This document shows, piece after piece, positions 37,450-45,172 of a stretch of DNA of 64,000 nt. Position 1 is the stretch's first letter. Every line of letters starts with the position of its first letter. The stretch is taken from positions 1 through 64,000 of the forward strand of contig CANGDL010000005.1 of the NCBI GenBank assembly GCA_947452675.1. Direction: 5' to 3'. Below the pieces are notes generated by a model, which worked only from the letters and a program-made list of their open reading frames with translations, searched no databases and was not told the DNA's origin. The translations under genes and the position numbers were made by a program. Source of the stretch: Microbacteriaceae bacterium. GTDB lineage: Bacteria; Actinomycetota; Actinomycetes; Actinomycetales; Microbacteriaceae.

Positions 37450-37537
37450 GTTAACTCCCCAAGTCTTTGTTCCGAAAGTTTAGTTGGGCAACCGCGGTAA
37501 ATCCAGGGATATCCCCAGATAAAGAGAAAGACTCAAG

Positions 37538-38008
37538 ATGAAGCACGAATTCCTTTACTCAGTTGAACGTGAATATCCGGTGGAGATTGAACGCCTCTGG
37601 CAGGCGTGGACCACTGCGAGTGAGCTCGAGCAGTGGTATCACCCGACTGACCTTTCGGTAGTTCCTGGCACAGCCACCTCGGTTGCCATTGAAGGGGGCC
37701 TCTGGACTGTGGGAATCGATGTCCCAGCATTCGAGTTCGTGGCCTATTTCTTTGGTTGGTACAAGCTCGTGAAGCCACTTGAGCGCCTGGAACACACTAT
37801 GGCCTACACGCAGTCCAAGGATGAATGGCTGGCCTTGGATGAAAACGCACCATTCCACAAGGTAGTTCTTGATTTCGAATCACGTGGAGACAGCTCTTGG
37901 GTCAAGTTCTCACAGTTCGGAGAAATGCCCGAGGAGCAAATTGAAGCCACCACGGTTGGCATGCAGAGCTACTTTCAGTCGCTCTCTAATTTTTTCGAAG
38001 AGAACTAG
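37538..38008 (+). CDS. SRPBCC/AHSA1-like protein
   Basis: A 156-residue START-like hydrophobic-pocket protein: VEREYPVEIERLWQAWTTASELEQWYHP at the start is the AHSA1 signature, and the final long helix EEQIEATTVGMQSYFQSLSNFFE closes the pocket. Ligand unknown. Its stop codon shares a base with the next gene's GTG (TAGTG), so the two are translated together. Confidence 0.85.
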   Translation: MKHEFLYSVEREYPVEIERLWQAWTTASELEQWYHPTDLSVVPGTATSVAIEGGLWTVGIDVPAFEFVAYFFGWYKLVKPLERLEHTMAYTQSKDEWLALDENAPFHKVVLDFESRGDSSWVKFSQFGEMPEEQIEATTVGMQSYFQSLSNFFEEN

Positions 38009-38325
38009 TGTTTGACGGCGGCAAGTTCCCCGCGGATTACGTCTGGAACGCGAAAGAAGCGTTTGAGCTGCAACTCGAAAGCGTAGGCAAGCCACCGCTG
38101 TCCGTTTTGCAAGAAAAATACTTCTTGCGCAATCTATTGCTATCCCTTGAATTACATTTCAATGATCGAGACTCGAGCCTTGAAAAAGAAGGTGGTTCCC
38201 TTCAGGAACTCCGCGATGCCGCAGTTCTCTTACTCCACGATGCAAAGGCGCAGGTTGCTCGCAACTACCTGAAGGAACTCTTTGAAGAGGTGTTTGCCGA
38301 ATTAGCCGATCGGTTCTTGGCCTAA
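38008..38325 (+). CDS. Hypothetical helical protein coupled to the AHSA1-like gene
   Basis: I do not recognise a family. The 105-residue product is rich in Leu, Glu and Lys and looks fully helical (LQEKYFLRNLLLSLELHFND, then DAAVLLLHDAKAQVARNYLKELFEEVF), with no membrane span or signal. Translation is coupled to the upstream AHSA1-like gene, and the 3' end overlaps the convergent secreted-protein gene by 24 bp. The coupling suggests the two cytosolic proteins act together. Confidence 0.65.
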   Translation: MFDGGKFPADYVWNAKEAFELQLESVGKPPLSVLQEKYFLRNLLLSLELHFNDRDSSLEKEGGSLQELRDAAVLLLHDAKAQVARNYLKELFEEVFAELADRFLA

Positions 38326-39717
38326 ATATTTCAGAGCGTTGAGCGTGATTTTTTCAACCGTTTGATCGCCTGCGGCGATTGCGCCTGACCATCCGATTGG
38401 TCCCGCAGTGAAAACTCTTCCACGTCCGAAACTTGTTTGAATCAACTGTCCGGCGCGCCAAGCGCGACCCCTGCCAGATTGCCTTGCATTTGTCCATGCG
38501 TCCGCAGCAGAAGAAATCGCACTCGCGCCGAACTTCTCCGTGAATCCCGGTTCGAAGGCACCCGAGCTCAATTCTGGAATGCCATCAACTTCAATCGTCA
38601 TTACCCCGCTGTTGGCGCCGAAAAAATCACCGTTCCTGAGACCTGTGCCAGCAAAAAGAGGGTTGGCGGCATCCTTGACCATCATCCCTTTGAGAGTCGA
38701 ATGAAGTGAATGTCGATTAACGGTCGATGGCAAACCGTCTTTGATCAATGCGTGAAATGTGCGCAGACTTACTTTTACCGGTTTCGCTTGGCGCTTATTA
38801 AATGGTTCTCCCAAATAAACCGCACCGAGCAATTTCATCGCGGTTGAATCTCCTGGCAGGTCGCCCCAAATCGAGGTTTTAGGGCGTTCGGGGGTTGTTG
38901 GTTCAAAACCAATGATGTTGCCGTTACGCACGAGTTTGCGATAGCCAGTGTTGCCACTCAGGTTCAGCAATGACGTTCCTTGCGAAACCGCAGCCTCGAG
39001 TCCGGCCTTTTCCTTGGCAGTCCAATACTCATCGTGGCCATAGAGCACCACCGTTTGATAATCGGCAAGCTCGTAGGCGTATTCATCCAGATTCGACTGC
39101 GACACAACGTCGACGTTTTCAAAGTGCGAGCGCAAGAATTGAATCGGGTTTGCAGACGGATAAAGTTGCGGTGCAGGTGGGTAGTTGAGCGCATCACCCA
39201 CGACGTTGAAGTTCATTGGTCTCAGAAGGTTCAGCTTACGTTCCGAGAAGTTGGCAGACTTTTTGCCGACCTCTTCAAAATAGAAATTTCCATTTTTGAC
39301 CAGGTCGTATGCTTGCCAAGTGAAATCGGGAACAATCACAAGAATGTGTTTGTGCTTTGCAGCGGTGGGTTCTGCGCTGGCAACCAGCAACGCCTTAGAT
39401 TTTCCGGAATCCCAGGATGCAACATAGATTCCGGATGAGATTCCCGAAGGCGGCACCCAAATGCGGCAATCACCCTCAGTAACCCAAGGTTCGGCCGAGG
39501 TTCCGGATGCCTTGACGTTTGTGGAGTCATAGAGGCAGGCGACGCGTTTTAGTGGATTCCAGGTTGCTATTGCGTTGAAAGCAACATCCGATTGGGTCGG
39601 GGTCGTTAGCGTGACCGGATCCGAGGCTTCAATGGGTGCCGCTTGTGCGGCTGTGACGACAAAAAGTTGGGCCAATAATGCCAGGAGGGCAATGGTGGCG
39701 GAGATTATTTTTTTCAC
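38302..39717 (-). CDS. Secreted protein resembling the N,N-dimethylformamidase large-subunit C-terminal region
   Basis: A 471-residue exported protein: signal peptide residues 1-26 ending AQAA, start GTG. The core LADYQTVVLYGHDEYWTAKEKAGLEAAVSQGTSLLNLSGNTGYRK matches the glutamine-amidotransferase-like fold found in the C-terminal half of N,N-dimethylformamidase beta subunits. Similar secreted proteins are widespread in actinobacteria without proven activity. No catalytic assignment is made. The far C terminus (GRGRVFTAGPIGWSGAI) fits the same family. Confidence 0.65.
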   Translation of the reverse strand: MKKIISATIALLALLAQLFVVTAAQAAPIEASDPVTLTTPTQSDVAFNAIATWNPLKRVACLYDSTNVKASGTSAEPWVTEGDCRIWVPPSGISSGIYVASWDSGKSKALLVASAEPTAAKHKHILVIVPDFTWQAYDLVKNGNFYFEEVGKKSANFSERKLNLLRPMNFNVVGDALNYPPAPQLYPSANPIQFLRSHFENVDVVSQSNLDEYAYELADYQTVVLYGHDEYWTAKEKAGLEAAVSQGTSLLNLSGNTGYRKLVRNGNIIGFEPTTPERPKTSIWGDLPGDSTAMKLLGAVYLGEPFNKRQAKPVKVSLRTFHALIKDGLPSTVNRHSLHSTLKGMMVKDAANPLFAGTGLRNGDFFGANSGVMTIEVDGIPELSSGAFEPGFTEKFGASAISSAADAWTNARQSGRGRAWRAGQLIQTSFGRGRVFTAGPIGWSGAIAAGDQTVEKITLNALKYLGQEPIG

Positions 39718-39787
39718 AGCACAATAAGTTTCTAATAATTAACTGGGAGTTGCCCGTGAGTCTGAATGAATCGGCTACTCCGCCACC

Positions 39788-39793
39788 TAGTGT
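39788..39793 (+). promoter_or_regulatory. -10 box, probable leaderless promoter of the desaturase
   Basis: TAGTGT is followed by six bases and the ATG at 39800. Confidence 0.45.
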
Positions 39794-39799
39794 TAGAGC

Positions 39800-40888
39800 A
39801 TGAGCATTGCTGTCGGCACAAAAAGTGTTACCAACTTCAACGAGGTGCTGACGAGAGTCAAGGCCGCTGGCCTACTTAAGAAGAAGCCAAGCTTCTACAT
39901 GATTCGCCTTGCTGTCATATCAGCGCTAGCGTCTGGACTCTGGACTGCCGGAGCCTTTATCGGTCAGGCATTTAACGAGAACCCCGTTTGGATCATTGCG
40001 GGTTTCGGTGTGGCCGGTCTTCTAGGAATTCTGTCTGCACAATATGGCTTTATTGCTCACGAAGCAGCGCACCGTCAGGTATTCCGAGGTAACAAAGCAA
40101 ACGACTGGCTTGGGCTCATCCTGGCTAATCTATTTGCGGGACTTAGCTATGGTTTTTGGATGAAGAAGCACAATCAACATCACAAGGTGCCAAATCAGAT
40201 TGATGCTGACCCGGACATTGCGATTCGAATTCTAAGTTTCACCCCCGAATCTCGAAACAACAAAAAGGGTTTAGAGCGCTGGCTCAGTGACCGTCAAGGA
40301 TTCCTATTCCCGTTCTTACTCTTCCTAACCGGCTTCGACCTTTTGCTTGACTCGTTCGCAGGACTAGTTCGCAAAGAGAAAGCTCTAAAGACTCGCCTTC
40401 TTGAGTTTGGCCTGATGGTAGTCAGACAGGCCGCGCCATACGTCGCTATGGGGCTGATCTTCGGCTGGCTCTGGGCTATCGCGCTTTGGGTTTTCCAAAT
40501 GATGATCTTCGGTTTCTTTATGGGTGCTGCCTTTGCACCGAATCACAAGGGAATGCCTCTTGTACCCAAGGATGCAAAGCTTGACTTCTTCTCTCGCCAG
40601 GTGCTCACCAGTCGAAACATTCGTGGAAGCTGGTTGAAAGATAACCTAATGGGCGGTTTGAACTACCAGGTGGAGCACCACCTGTTCCCATCCATGGCAC
40701 GCCCCAACCTGAGGAAGGCTCATGCCATCGTGGGCGAGTATTGCCGCCAGAATGACATTCCGCTAATTGAGATGAATCTAATCGCAAGTTATGTAGTCAT
40801 TATCAAGTATCTGAGCAAGGTCGGGCTTAGCAATAACGTTGATCCGTTCGTTTGCCCGATGGTTGCTACGCTCCGCCCTCGCAGCTAG
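39800..40888 (+). CDS. Membrane fatty acid desaturase
   Basis: Di-iron acyl-lipid desaturase that introduces a double bond into membrane fatty acids. The three His boxes are present in the 362 residues: HEAAH (87-91), HNQHH (124-128) and QVEHHLF (near 290). Paired hydrophobic spans fall at about 38-80 and 205-245. Likely adjusts membrane fluidity, for example in cold water; position of desaturation cannot be told. It is convergent with the GT-D gene, 14 bp apart. Confidence 0.93.
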   Translation: MSIAVGTKSVTNFNEVLTRVKAAGLLKKKPSFYMIRLAVISALASGLWTAGAFIGQAFNENPVWIIAGFGVAGLLGILSAQYGFIAHEAAHRQVFRGNKANDWLGLILANLFAGLSYGFWMKKHNQHHKVPNQIDADPDIAIRILSFTPESRNNKKGLERWLSDRQGFLFPFLLFLTGFDLLLDSFAGLVRKEKALKTRLLEFGLMVVRQAAPYVAMGLIFGWLWAIALWVFQMMIFGFFMGAAFAPNHKGMPLVPKDAKLDFFSRQVLTSRNIRGSWLKDNLMGGLNYQVEHHLFPSMARPNLRKAHAIVGEYCRQNDIPLIEMNLIASYVVIIKYLSKVGLSNNVDPFVCPMVATLRPRS

Positions 40889-40902
40889 AGGACTCCGCTT
40901 AG

Positions 40903-41754
40903 TTAGCTTTTAATTACTGGCTTGAGTTCTGGCCTAACGGCGCCTTTGAACACATTTTCATAGCTGTCGCTAATGTGACCTAAATCGATTGCCCACTTGC
41001 CCGTTTTAGCTAATTCGGCGGTCAATACCGTGCCTGCTGGCCCCAGAGCGATTAGGTAAAGGTCTTCAGAGGTATTCGAAAGTTCAGTCTTTAGGCGTTC
41101 AATCTCTTCAAACGCGTGCGCTGCGGTGGAATAGCTGTATGACACCGACTCGACATTATCGAAAAGCGCATCGGTTAACTCAAAACGTGACCCCTTACCG
41201 GTGATCACCCTCACCTTTTTCCCGGACCAAACCGCGCGCCACAAATCCACGCCCGCTTCGCCCAGGTCTTCAAAGAAAATTGGACGCGTCACGTGAGCAT
41301 TTCCGGTTCGAGTGATTCCTTCAAATAGTTCGAGGGTTTCATCAGCGATGTCTACCCACACGCCAGACCAGTGAAGGTCTTGATAGGTCTGAGGGAAACC
41401 AACCAAAAGTTGCGTTGGAGATTTTTTGCCGAACTCAATAACGTCGGCTAACGCCTTGCGGAGGGCTTCAGAATTATTCTGGAATGCAAGCTTGTAAGTT
41501 GGGCGGAGCATGAGCTTCAATTCGCCATCTCCGAACCTGGCGAACGAGATTTTTTCTTTGGCTAGAACTTGAACGGTCTCGCTGAATGAAAGTTGGACCG
41601 ACTTATTGAAGTTGCGGATGTTGGACAGGTATGGGTTGGCGGCAGCCATCCTTGTGACTTCAGAATTCTTCTTAATCTGTTCGAGGCTGCCGTAGATTTT
41701 CGACAAGGTCTTGACTGCAGGATTGTTCTTTAGAAGGTTGCTCAACGCGCTCAT
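40903..41754 (-). CDS. GT-D fold glycosyltransferase (DUF1792)
   Basis: A 283-residue cytosolic protein with FARFGDGELKLML, the Asp-Gly-Glu signature of the GT-D fold described for DUF1792 of streptococcal SP_1767. YLIALGPAGTVLTAELAKTGKWAIDLGHISD is a second family segment. It lacks a membrane span. Probably adds a sugar to a surface glycan or glycoprotein. TAACCT lies seven bases before the ATG. No other glycosyltransferase is directly adjacent, though a GT2 lies 1.6 kb away. Confidence 0.85.
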   Translation of the reverse strand: MSALSNLLKNNPAVKTLSKIYGSLEQIKKNSEVTRMAAANPYLSNIRNFNKSVQLSFSETVQVLAKEKISFARFGDGELKLMLRPTYKLAFQNNSEALRKALADVIEFGKKSPTQLLVGFPQTYQDLHWSGVWVDIADETLELFEGITRTGNAHVTRPIFFEDLGEAGVDLWRAVWSGKKVRVITGKGSRFELTDALFDNVESVSYSYSTAAHAFEEIERLKTELSNTSEDLYLIALGPAGTVLTAELAKTGKWAIDLGHISDSYENVFKGAVRPELKPVIKS

Positions 41755-41761
41755 AACTTTA

Positions 41762-41767
41762 AGGTTA
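41762..41767 (-). promoter_or_regulatory. -10 box, probable leaderless promoter of the GT-D gene
   Basis: On the minus strand TAACCT ends seven bases before the ATG at 41754. Confidence 0.45.
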
Positions 41768-41795
41768 CAGACCGAAACTGAAAGCCGGCTGAGCG

Positions 41796-41801
41796 TAGTA
41801 T
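41796..41801 (+). promoter_or_regulatory. -10 box, probable leaderless promoter of the DUF1761 gene
   Basis: TAGTAT is followed by six bases and the ATG at 41808. With the divergent box at 41762-41767, both promoters share a 53-bp gap. Confidence 0.5.
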
Positions 41802-41807
41802 GAATTC

Positions 41808-42233
41808 ATGATTTTCACTGAATTGAACTGGGCTGCGGTTGCAGTCGCTGGCGTAGCCGGCATCATCATTGGCGCTGTATGGTTTGGGCCTAAGACCTTT
41901 TTCCCAGTCTGGTGGAAGCTTCAGGGCAAGCGCCCAGAGGATGCCCCAGGCGGTTCAAATATGGCTGCGATCTTTGGCGGGACCTTCGCTGGCGCATTCG
42001 TTCAAGCGAGCTCGCTCGCAATTTTCATCGAACTTGCTTTCAAGGCCGACCCAAACTTTGGTGTTCTAAATGGGGGAATCTCCGGCGCATTCCTAGGCTT
42101 CGGAGTTGGAGCGGCGTCGTCGCTGTCCCACCGACTATTCGGCGGCTTGGGATTCCGGGTTTGGTTGCTAGAAATTGGTCAAGACATCGTGAGCTTGACC
42201 GTGATGGGCTTGATTATCGCCGCTTGGCGCTAA
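41808..42233 (+). CDS. DUF1761 membrane protein
   Basis: A 141-residue four-span protein with the DUF1761 start (NWAAVAVAGVAGIIIGAVWFGPKTFFPVWWKLQGK) and a mirrored second half (GISGAFLGFGVGAASSLSHRLFGG). Function unknown across the family. It starts a short codirectional run with DUF1801 and a COG4705-like gene, spaced 27 and 9 bp, so probably one transcript. Confidence 0.88.
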   Translation: MIFTELNWAAVAVAGVAGIIIGAVWFGPKTFFPVWWKLQGKRPEDAPGGSNMAAIFGGTFAGAFVQASSLAIFIELAFKADPNFGVLNGGISGAFLGFGVGAASSLSHRLFGGLGFRVWLLEIGQDIVSLTVMGLIIAAWR

Positions 42234-42260
42234 ACAGACCCGGCGTTCGGGTGTTTTTCG

Positions 42261-42614
42261 ATGACCGTCATCGATGACTATCTCGCTCGTGTGAGCGAGC
42301 CTCAGAAGTCGGTGCTGTTCGAGATGCGAACCCGAATCCTTACCTTGATTCCAAACGCTGTTGAATGCATTTCCTATCAAGTTCCCTGTTTCAAAGTGGA
42401 CGGTAAAGGGATCGCCGGTTTTGCGCCCTACAAGAGTCACAATTCCTATTTCCCTTTCAGCGGCCAGGTTTTCAAAGAGATTCCCGAGGTCGTGGCGGAC
42501 TACGAGACTACTTCGGGGGCCTTGCACTTTGATTGCGACAAACCGCTCGACATGGATGTCTTGAAAGTTTTGATTGAAAAGCGCATGGAGCAAATTCTCA
42601 GAAATAATCGCTAA
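42261..42614 (+). CDS. DUF1801 (YdhG-like) protein
   Basis: A 117-residue alpha/beta protein with the DUF1801 pattern: VIDDYLARVSEPQKSVLFEMRTRIL, then ISYQVPCFKVDGKGIAGFAPYKSHNSYFPFSG, and a C-terminal helix LDMDVLKVLIEKRMEQI. Related to the frataxin-like YdhG fold; biochemical role unknown. It is the middle gene of the DUF1761-DUF1801-COG4705 run. Confidence 0.9.
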   Translation: MTVIDDYLARVSEPQKSVLFEMRTRILTLIPNAVECISYQVPCFKVDGKGIAGFAPYKSHNSYFPFSGQVFKEIPEVVADYETTSGALHFDCDKPLDMDVLKVLIEKRMEQILRNNR

Positions 42615-42623
42615 GTTATTGGG

Positions 42624-43376
42624 ATGTCTAAAACATCCTGGCTCACCCCTCGGTCGAACAAACTGCCAGTGGTTGCGGGCCTTTTTTGGGTGATAAAGAT
42701 CGTGACCACCGGAATGGGCGAAGCGGCGTCAGATTTCTTGGTTCGAACACTAGGGAATTTCCCAGCCGTTGCACTCGGAGCCGGTGTGTTTGCGGTGGCG
42801 CTAATTGCCCAATTTCGAATCTCCAAATTCTCAAAGTGGATTTATTGGTTCGCTGTCGCAATGGTGAGTGTTTTTGGAACCATGGCCGCCGACATCTTGC
42901 ACATTGGGTTCGGAGTTTCGTACTTAGCGTCGACATTGTTTTTCTCTGTGACTCTCTTGATGATTTTCTTAGTGTGGTGGAGGCTGGAGGGCACGATCTC
43001 AATCGCCTCAATTGACACCAATCGCAGAGAAACTCTTTATTGGTTCACAGTCTTGGCTACCTTTGCGCTTGGCACCGCTGCGGGAGACATGACGGCCCGA
43101 ACATTGAATCTCGGATACCTAAACTCTGGCTTTCTATTCGCTCTTGCTTTTGCGATTCCGCTCTTCGCCTATTGGTCTCGAGTCAAATTCAACACTCTAT
43201 GCTTTTGGCTTGCTTACGTTGCCACTAGACCGTTTGGGGCTAGTTTTGCTGACTGGGTTGGTGCGAATGTCGCTAAGGGTGGCCTAGGTTTCGGGTTTGG
43301 GAACATCACTCTCACGCTAACTGCGGCACTTCTCGCTCTGGTTGCCTTTTCGAGAAATTCAACCAAGAATAACTAG
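42624..43376 (+). CDS. COG4705-like multi-span membrane protein with internal repeats
   Basis: A 250-residue integral membrane protein of unknown function. Four similar units can be seen, each with a small residue run and an Asp: KIVTTGMGEAASDFL, FGTMAADILHIGFGVSY, LGTAAGDMTARTLNLGY and RPFGASFADWVG. A signal-anchor and about eight spans are likely. The repeated buried Asp suggests a transporter or ion-binding core, which is inference. The stop overlaps the convergent GT2 gene by 4 bp. Confidence 0.72.
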   Translation: MSKTSWLTPRSNKLPVVAGLFWVIKIVTTGMGEAASDFLVRTLGNFPAVALGAGVFAVALIAQFRISKFSKWIYWFAVAMVSVFGTMAADILHIGFGVSYLASTLFFSVTLLMIFLVWWRLEGTISIASIDTNRRETLYWFTVLATFALGTAAGDMTARTLNLGYLNSGFLFALAFAIPLFAYWSRVKFNTLCFWLAYVATRPFGASFADWVGANVAKGGLGFGFGNITLTLTAALLALVAFSRNSTKNN

Positions 43377-44341
43377 ATAATCGGTGGGCGGCCATGACGG
43401 GTCATGATGCCAATAGTCTTCCAGCTAAGTTTCCGGCGCACCGCATCCTTGTCGAAGGCATAGCCCTGATCAGTTAGATCCATTTTGATGCCGGCGGCTA
43501 GGCCCTTGAATAGTTCACGCAGCTGTGTCCTGATCGCATACTTTCCAGATGGATGCGGAATCTTGCCGATTAGGATTTTCACAAAATCAAGGCCAAACCA
43601 GGCAAGCGGATAAAGGACTAGAAACGGCACCGGCAAGTTTCGTCGCGCCATCACAACCTTGTTGCGCATTCCGAACCAAATGCTCTTGTCGTGGCGCTCA
43701 GGGCCCACCGGAGGGTGGCTAACCACAAGCCTTGGCTCGTATCGCGTCTCGAAACCGGTATTCCACACGCGCCAGGCAAGGTCCGTGCCTTCGTGGGCGT
43801 AAAAAATTGGTTCAGCCCAACCATTTGCCTTGATGAAGCAATCCCATCGGATAACCGTTGCTCCCTCCCACACCGAGAACGCGGGGAAAGTCTCAAGGGT
43901 CGGAGTTTTATTTGCTCTAGGAATCCAATAACGTGGCCCAGATTCCTGAGTCTCATCACTTTGGCCGATGCGAGTTACAACCTTTGGTTGAACAAGCCCC
44001 AGTTTTTCGTTCGCTTTGAAAATGTTTACTGCGCGCTCGATGAAATCCGAGCCAAGAATGTATGCGTCATCGTCAATAAACAATATCAAGTCCGACTCTT
44101 GCCCCGGTGTGGATGCAAGGCCACGAACTCCGTAGTTTCGCCCAGCCGGTATGCCCAGGTTTACACCGGTTTCGACGATGGTAATGCCCGCAGGCACTTC
44201 GCCAAGATCAACTTTTTCGCAGTTGACCACCGTGATGATGTTCTTTGGCTTGGTCGTTTGACCTAGCACGTCTGCCCAAATGTGGTGCAGGTCGTCATTT
44301 CTGTTTCCCTGGGTCAGAATGACCACACTAACGCTAAGCAT
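43373..44341 (-). CDS. Family 2 glycosyltransferase
   Basis: A 322-residue GT-A fold enzyme: SVSVVILTQGNR at the nucleotide-binding strand, NLGIPAGRNYGVRGL, and the metal motif ILFIDDDAY. FYAHEGTDLAWRVW supplies the likely catalytic acidic pair. No membrane span is seen except a hydrophobic stretch VPFLVLYPLAWFGLDFV that may attach it to the membrane. Resembles rhamnosyl/galactosyl transferases of actinobacterial cell walls. Donor and acceptor unknown. Confidence 0.88.
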   Translation of the reverse strand: MLSVSVVILTQGNRNDDLHHIWADVLGQTTKPKNIITVVNCEKVDLGEVPAGITIVETGVNLGIPAGRNYGVRGLASTPGQESDLILFIDDDAYILGSDFIERAVNIFKANEKLGLVQPKVVTRIGQSDETQESGPRYWIPRANKTPTLETFPAFSVWEGATVIRWDCFIKANGWAEPIFYAHEGTDLAWRVWNTGFETRYEPRLVVSHPPVGPERHDKSIWFGMRNKVVMARRNLPVPFLVLYPLAWFGLDFVKILIGKIPHPSGKYAIRTQLRELFKGLAAGIKMDLTDQGYAFDKDAVRRKLSWKTIGIMTRHGRPPII

Positions 44342-44362
44342 TGCTTCAGTTTAGTTTGGCTT

Positions 44363-44368
44363 TAGGCT
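44363..44368 (+). promoter_or_regulatory. -10 box, probable leaderless promoter at 44375
   Basis: TAGGCT is followed by six bases (GGGGTC) and the GTG start of the next gene. Confidence 0.45.
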
Positions 44369-44374
44369 GGGGTC

Positions 44375-44938
44375 GTGAAGCGACTACTAGCTGGAATGAA
44401 TCCTTGGCTGCCACCAATGGTTTTTGTTACGCTTTTTCACCTGATGCGCGGGTCAGTTCAAGATACCTTGATTTTTGCTTCGGGCAGCCTATTGCTTCTC
44501 GCCGATTGGAAGCATTGGCTTCGGTGGTCGATTCCGGAACGCTTGCGATTCAGGCGCTGGACAGTCTTGGCGACAATCCTAATCGCCGCCTCAGTGCTCT
44601 TCTTTTCGAAGCGGGGCGGATGGCAGGATGTCACAATGTTGCTTGCACTAGCACCCATAGCAATTTATCTGGCCTATTACCGTGATCACGGACCCAAGCC
44701 GTCATCGACCAAAGTCATGAATCGCACCCGATGGCTTTGGTTGAGTTTGGCTGTGGTGATGTGCCTCAGTGAGCTTTTTGCCTATATCTGGGCAAATGTT
44801 TACAAGGATGACCACAGCTATCCCACAATCTCAGTCATAGTGAGCCCGATCCTAGATTCACCCTATGGCCGCGGGGTTTTTCTAGCAACATGGATGCTGA
44901 TCGGAGTCGGTCTGCTTCAGGTTTGGAGAAAGCGATGA
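44375..44938 (+). CDS. Hypothetical multi-span membrane protein
   Basis: No family recognised. The 187 residues predict four to five membrane spans with Trp-rich ends (WKHWLRW, RWLWLSLAVVMCLSELFAYIW). SYPTISVIVSPILDSPYGRGVFLATWMLIGVGLL is a conserved-looking C-terminal hairpin. Start GTG. The stop overlaps the ATG of the next small membrane gene (ATGA), so the two are coupled and probably form a complex. Confidence 0.65.
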   Translation: MKRLLAGMNPWLPPMVFVTLFHLMRGSVQDTLIFASGSLLLLADWKHWLRWSIPERLRFRRWTVLATILIAASVLFFSKRGGWQDVTMLLALAPIAIYLAYYRDHGPKPSSTKVMNRTRWLWLSLAVVMCLSELFAYIWANVYKDDHSYPTISVIVSPILDSPYGRGVFLATWMLIGVGLLQVWRKR

Positions 44939-45132
44939 TCATTTCGATTCCGGTTTGGGAGTATCTCGGCGTAATCGTTGCTGGATTATTTTTGTGGCTT
45001 TTGGGCCGAATTCGCCCCGAAATAGTTGCGCCGTTCGGAGATTTGATAGCCAGAATAATGCATAATCGCAATACTCGCTTGGCCATAATCGTGGTCTGGT
45101 GGTGGCTGGGCTGGCATTTTTTCACTGCCTAG
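44935..45132 (+). CDS. Small two-span membrane protein, DUF6186-like
   Basis: A 65-residue protein with two hydrophobic segments (VWEYLGVIVAGLFLWLLGRI and RLAIIVVWWWLGWHFF). The C-terminal WWWLGWHFF recalls the DUF6186 proteins of actinobacteria, an assignment made from memory of that pattern. The frame is open from 44890, but the ATG at 44935 overlaps the upstream stop by 4 bp and fits coupled translation. Confidence 0.6.
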   Translation: MIISIPVWEYLGVIVAGLFLWLLGRIRPEIVAPFGDLIARIMHNRNTRLAIIVVWWWLGWHFFTA

Positions 45133-45160
45133 ACCTGCAGCTCTAAAGCGGCCGCGTTGT

Positions 45161-45166
45161 TATAGT
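45161..45166 (+). promoter_or_regulatory. -10 box, probable leaderless promoter of the copC-like gene
   Basis: TATAGT, close to consensus, is followed by six bases and the GTG at 45173. Confidence 0.55.
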
Positions 45167-45172
45167 TGGCGG

